Source of the DNA: Priestia megaterium
GTDB taxonomy: Bacteria > Bacillota > Bacilli > Bacillales > Bacillaceae_H
Direction of reading: 5' to 3'
Length of the DNA: 64,000 nt
Assembly: GCF_023824195.1 (NCBI RefSeq)
Contig: NZ_CP085442.1
Span: forward strand, 3,386,001 to 3,450,000
Within the stretch, counting starts at the first letter, position 1; each line of letters begins with the position of its first letter. Below are positions 61,629 to 64,000 of this stretch, in pieces. Both the position numbers and the translations under genes were made by a program. The notes under the pieces were generated by a model. It saw nothing but the letters and a program-made list of their open reading frames with translations. It did not search any database and was not told where the DNA came from.

Positions 61629-61645
61629 TAATAAGGAGGAGTAAA

Positions 61646-61948
61646 ATGGATTGGGTTAAAATTGTGTATTCATTCATCCTGTTAGTTTGCGGAATTTTGA
61701 TTTTTGTTTCATCATCTTCTCGAAAGGGGGATGAAAGAAGGAAATTTATCAGCACGAAGGCTCAATCATATGCATTTGTGGTAGTTATAGGTATGCTAAT
61801 TTTAGAAGTTGTAGAGTCAATTTATCGGACTTTTCAAGGGAAAAGTTCTTATGGTGGCAATGGTATTTCACCGCTAATATTTCTGACGATGATTTCAGTT
61901 GTATATTTGGTAACGTTTCTCACGTACAGAAAAAAATACGGTGATTAA
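61646..61948 (+). CDS. Three-helix membrane protein
   Basis: 100 residues with a strong AAGGAGG site. Three hydrophobic segments (about 4-22, 42-62 and 75-93). Its size and layout resemble membrane proteins paired with YozG-like regulators, and its operator shares the TGTAAAA/TTTTACA arms of the XRE locus 4 kb away. No regulator gene follows here. Confidence 0.75.
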   Translation: MDWVKIVYSFILLVCGILIFVSSSSRKGDERRKFISTKAQSYAFVVVIGMLILEVVESIYRTFQGKSSYGGNGISPLIFLTMISVVYLVTFLTYRKKYGD

Positions 61949-62097
61949 ATGAAAAATCCTAGTATGAAATTACGAAGTTTAGCTAATTTTTCCCGATGAA
62001 ACGATAAATATAGCCTCCCTTTATAATTACAACCTTTGAATGACATACGACAGTAAATGAGCTTGTTATAAGGGCTTTTATTAAAAAGGAATAACTA

Positions 62098-62120
62098 GAC
62101 CTCCTACTGAGGTTTTTTTT
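62098..62120 (+). terminator. Weak rho-independent terminator
   Basis: ACCTC pairs with GAGGT, followed by T8, downstream of the three-helix membrane gene. Confidence 0.65.
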
Positions 62121-62156
62121 ATGCACTCCTAAACATTTGTTTTAATATTAAACTTA

Positions 62157-62192
62157 AAATAAAACATCTCCCGTAACTAGAGTCAGGAGATG
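62157..62192 (-). terminator. Rho-independent terminator of the 42-residue gene
   Basis: CATCTCC pairs with GGAGATG around 14 bases, with a U-rich minus-strand tail. Confidence 0.68.
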
Positions 62193-62224
62193 ATATTATA
62201 AACGTTGAGTCCATTAGCGTTTTC

Positions 62225-62353
62225 TTACTTTCTATTCTGTTTCTCAAGTAATTCAATGAATCTATCATTTTGTTTGACAATCGTTCTTAGCTTTGCTTCT
62301 AACGAACACAAAGGGATAAAAACGGCTATAAATCCTATAACGCCATAAAACAT
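62225..62353 (-). CDS. Tiny membrane-coil protein
   Basis: 42 residues with AAGGGGAG before the ATG at 62351-62353. One short helix (MFYGVIGFIAVFIPLCSLEA) followed by a charged coil (KLRTIVKQNDRFIELLEKQNRK). The layout recalls YrzO-like small proteins of Bacillus. The gene has its own terminator. Confidence 0.7.
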   Translation of the reverse strand: MFYGVIGFIAVFIPLCSLEAKLRTIVKQNDRFIELLEKQNRK

Positions 62354-62395
62354 AACGGCTTCTCCCCTTTTTTAAAGCAATCAACCATATACGCC

Positions 62396-62722
62396 TTACA
62401 TCTCAAAAAAGCTATGTCTCTCCACTTTACAAACCCGAAGCGAAAACTTTTGATACCATTCTGTTTTCCCTTTGTGCTGTGCTGCGCGATGGGCTGAGTT
62501 TTCTTTCCATATTTTGATTGATTCTAAGGAATCCCAGTATGAAACGGTAATGCCTAAGTCTTGATCTCTGGCACTTTCTATTCCTAAAAAGCCTTTTTGT
62601 TTAGATGCAAGCTCTACCATTTTGTCTGCCATTATTCCATAACCCTTCTCACCTTCCGTTCTTTCAGAAGCAAAAATAACGGCATAATAAGGCGGTTCGG
62701 GGGTTTTAGCGATTCCAGCCAT
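62396..62722 (-). CDS. Antibiotic biosynthesis monooxygenase (ABM) fold protein
   Basis: 108 residues. YAVIFASERTEGEKGYGIMADKMVELASKQKGFLGIESARD followed by VSYWDSLESIKIWKENSAHRAAQHKGKTEWYQ is typical of the ABM ferredoxin-like fold. Relatives include quinone monooxygenases and heme-degrading HmoA/HmoB. The strong AAAGGAGG site and monocistronic layout say little on role. Confidence 0.9.
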   Translation of the reverse strand: MAGIAKTPEPPYYAVIFASERTEGEKGYGIMADKMVELASKQKGFLGIESARDQDLGITVSYWDSLESIKIWKENSAHRAAQHKGKTEWYQKFSLRVCKVERHSFFEM

Positions 62723-62947
62723 ATTGATTTCCTCCTTTAGAAGTCAAATTAATAGTAAAAAAGTATAAGTGCATGGTTATTTGTTTGTTTTTTCTTTTAA
62801 CACTATTTTTATAAATTCCATTATAATACTTTTTTTAGTTTATCTACACGAAATGTAACATTTAATAGTATATAAAGATAAATATTCCATTTATGTGATA
62901 TAGTCTTTTATATGCAAGTAATAAACAAATAGAAATGAAGTTTCAAC

Positions 62948-63772
62948 ATGAGGAACATAAGCAAGGTAACAACAGGGACCATTATGATAGCTTTGGCGCT
63001 TGGATTAATGGGGTGCAGTCCCACGCGTTCAAGCAATGAAAGCATAGATGGAAGTGAGGCAAAAAAAGAGCTAGCCATAGAGCTGAAATTCCTGCAAAAC
63101 GAGTCCGAACGCTTAATCAACAAAGACGGAAAGATAGAAGATAAAACGTTTCAAAGCTATAAAAATGATTTTAACTTGCTGTCTGCGTCTATTAATAGTA
63201 CGTCAAAAGTAAAAACACAAAGTGATAGCGAGCTAAAAGAAAGCATAGCGCACTTAGCAAAAGACGTAGATACTTTAACAGAAAAAGAGTATGTAAAATC
63301 CTATAAAAAATTTAATTCAAGTAAGACTATCTATGAAGTTACGCTCATGAACAATATGCATGATATTATAGATGCAACAAAAGATTGGGATGAAGACCAT
63401 AACGAGTTGGCCTTATTTGATAATAAACATATGCGTTCTTCTAAAGCACAAATAAAAAAAGATATGGGACCTGCGATTGATCATATTAACACCCTATCTA
63501 AATATAAAATAGAGCTTATGCAAGATGAAATCCAAAAACATCGTGACAGTTATACAAAACTGCAGCTCGAACAATTAAAAAAAGCCACTCATAATTTTGA
63601 TTTGTCTTTAGACAACCAAATTAAATCTATTCAAGCTTATGAACCTATAGGTGAAGATTATAGTGTAAGTAGAGACTTTAGCTATAAAGCATCTGAAAAG
63701 TATACCAATGCCTGTGTGTACATTACCGACTTTGAATCTAATTTAGGAATTGCAAAAGCCGGTGATTTTTAA
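62948..63772 (+). CDS. Putative lipoprotein, coiled-coil rich
   Basis: 274 residues. Signal peptide with lipobox Leu-Met-Gly-Cys23, then a long helical, Lys/Glu/Asp-rich domain with few hydrophobic runs (for example KFLQNESERLINKDGKIEDK and KYKIELMQDEIQKHRD). A surface-anchored coiled-coil protein of unknown role. Perfect terminator immediately downstream. Confidence 0.82.
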   Translation: MRNISKVTTGTIMIALALGLMGCSPTRSSNESIDGSEAKKELAIELKFLQNESERLINKDGKIEDKTFQSYKNDFNLLSASINSTSKVKTQSDSELKESIAHLAKDVDTLTEKEYVKSYKKFNSSKTIYEVTLMNNMHDIIDATKDWDEDHNELALFDNKHMRSSKAQIKKDMGPAIDHINTLSKYKIELMQDEIQKHRDSYTKLQLEQLKKATHNFDLSLDNQIKSIQAYEPIGEDYSVSRDFSYKASEKYTNACVYITDFESNLGIAKAGDF

Positions 63773-63808
63773 AAAAGCTCTCTAAAAGTACTTTTAGAGA
63801 GCTTTTTT
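63771..63808. terminator. Perfect palindromic terminator
   Basis: AAAAAAGCTCTCTAAAAGT pairs with its exact complement (19 bp, no loop), directly at the lipoprotein stop. Confidence 0.92.
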
Positions 63809-63849
63809 GCTGTATTCATTACAAACGCGAGTTCTTTATTTCTAACGTT

Positions 63850-63966
63850 CTATAAATATTTGCTTCTCATGAGCCAGATAAACGTCGCGTATACCTTAGG
63901 AATATCGGGGTTATATTTCATAAATAATAACCAAAATAAGGGTTTTAAAAGAGCTTTATAGCTCAT
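63850..63966 (-). CDS. Doubtful 38-residue open frame at the window end
   Basis: From the ATG at 63964-63966 a frame of 38 codons has protein-like composition (LLKPLFWLLFMKYNPDIPKV, then ATFIWLMRS). The ribosome site is weak (AAGG 18 bases away). It could be a small membrane-associated protein or chance. The rest of 63809-64000 shows nothing else. Confidence 0.3.
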   Translation of the reverse strand: MSYKALLKPLFWLLFMKYNPDIPKVYATFIWLMRSKYL

Positions 63967-64000
63967 TTATCGCGTAAAGAAACCTTATTATTTGATACAT

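Overview
The window looks like a chromosomal segment of a low-GC, spore-forming member of the Bacillaceae, most likely Priestia (Bacillus) megaterium or a close relative. That is an inference from Bacillus-type proteins (class III fructose-1,6-bisphosphatase, PaiB, GerPA-like and YjcZ-like spore proteins, FbpB-like basic protein, twin cold-shock genes with Bacillus cold boxes), AAGGAGG-type ribosome binding sites, many TTG starts and AT-rich spacers. There are no rRNA or tRNA genes, no insertion sequences, no CRISPR array and no prophage.

Layout. 1-6.8 kb: end of an aldehyde dehydrogenase, DUF2254 membrane protein, LemA/TPM operon, polysaccharide deacetylase, a family 2 glycosyltransferase with a 39-bp tandem repeat, and a GerPA-like spore protein. 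7-13.6 kb: an electrophile/quinone stress block with two FMN azoreductases next to a cysteine-free HxlR/DUF24 regulator, a ring-cleaving dioxygenase with an MhqR-like operator, and PaiB. 13.8-24.4 kb: housekeeping and small membrane genes, an ECF S component behind a perfect 13-bp inverted repeat, fbp, YitT, and two cold-shock genes with matching leaders. 24.7-31.6 kb: an MHS-family transporter, a gene remnant, a second inverted copy of a ~275-bp dispersed repeat, TauD-type dioxygenase, threonine synthase, and a dicarboxylate/amino-acid symporter preceded by a leader peptide and a hairpin that covers its ribosome binding site. 31.7-39.5 kb: MarR/efflux pump pair with a clear double operator, SDR, XRE/membrane pair, phosphotriesterase-like enzyme, SulP transporter.

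39.9-52.1 kb is the most striking part: a nine-gene minus-strand cluster, in transcription order uxaC, a LarA-family nickel-pincer racemase/epimerase, a UxuB-like SDR, larE, larB, larC1, larC2, a GPH sugar symporter and a GH31 glycosidase, with a divergent ROK repressor, an imperfect palindromic operator and a cre-like site. It contains the uronate isomerase and a plausible fructuronate reductase but no mannonate dehydratase. It does contain a nickel-pincer epimerase with its whole cofactor pathway. My working model is glucuronate to fructuronate to mannonate to gluconate, the last step by nickel-dependent C2 epimerisation, feeding gluconate kinase and the pentose phosphate pathway.

52.1-64 kb: mostly small membrane proteins, lipoproteins and small regulators. 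Several genes here carry single-base frameshifts (ABC ATPase, small membrane genes), and two XRE/membrane-type loci share a TGTAAAA/TTTTACA palindrome that suggests one small regulon.
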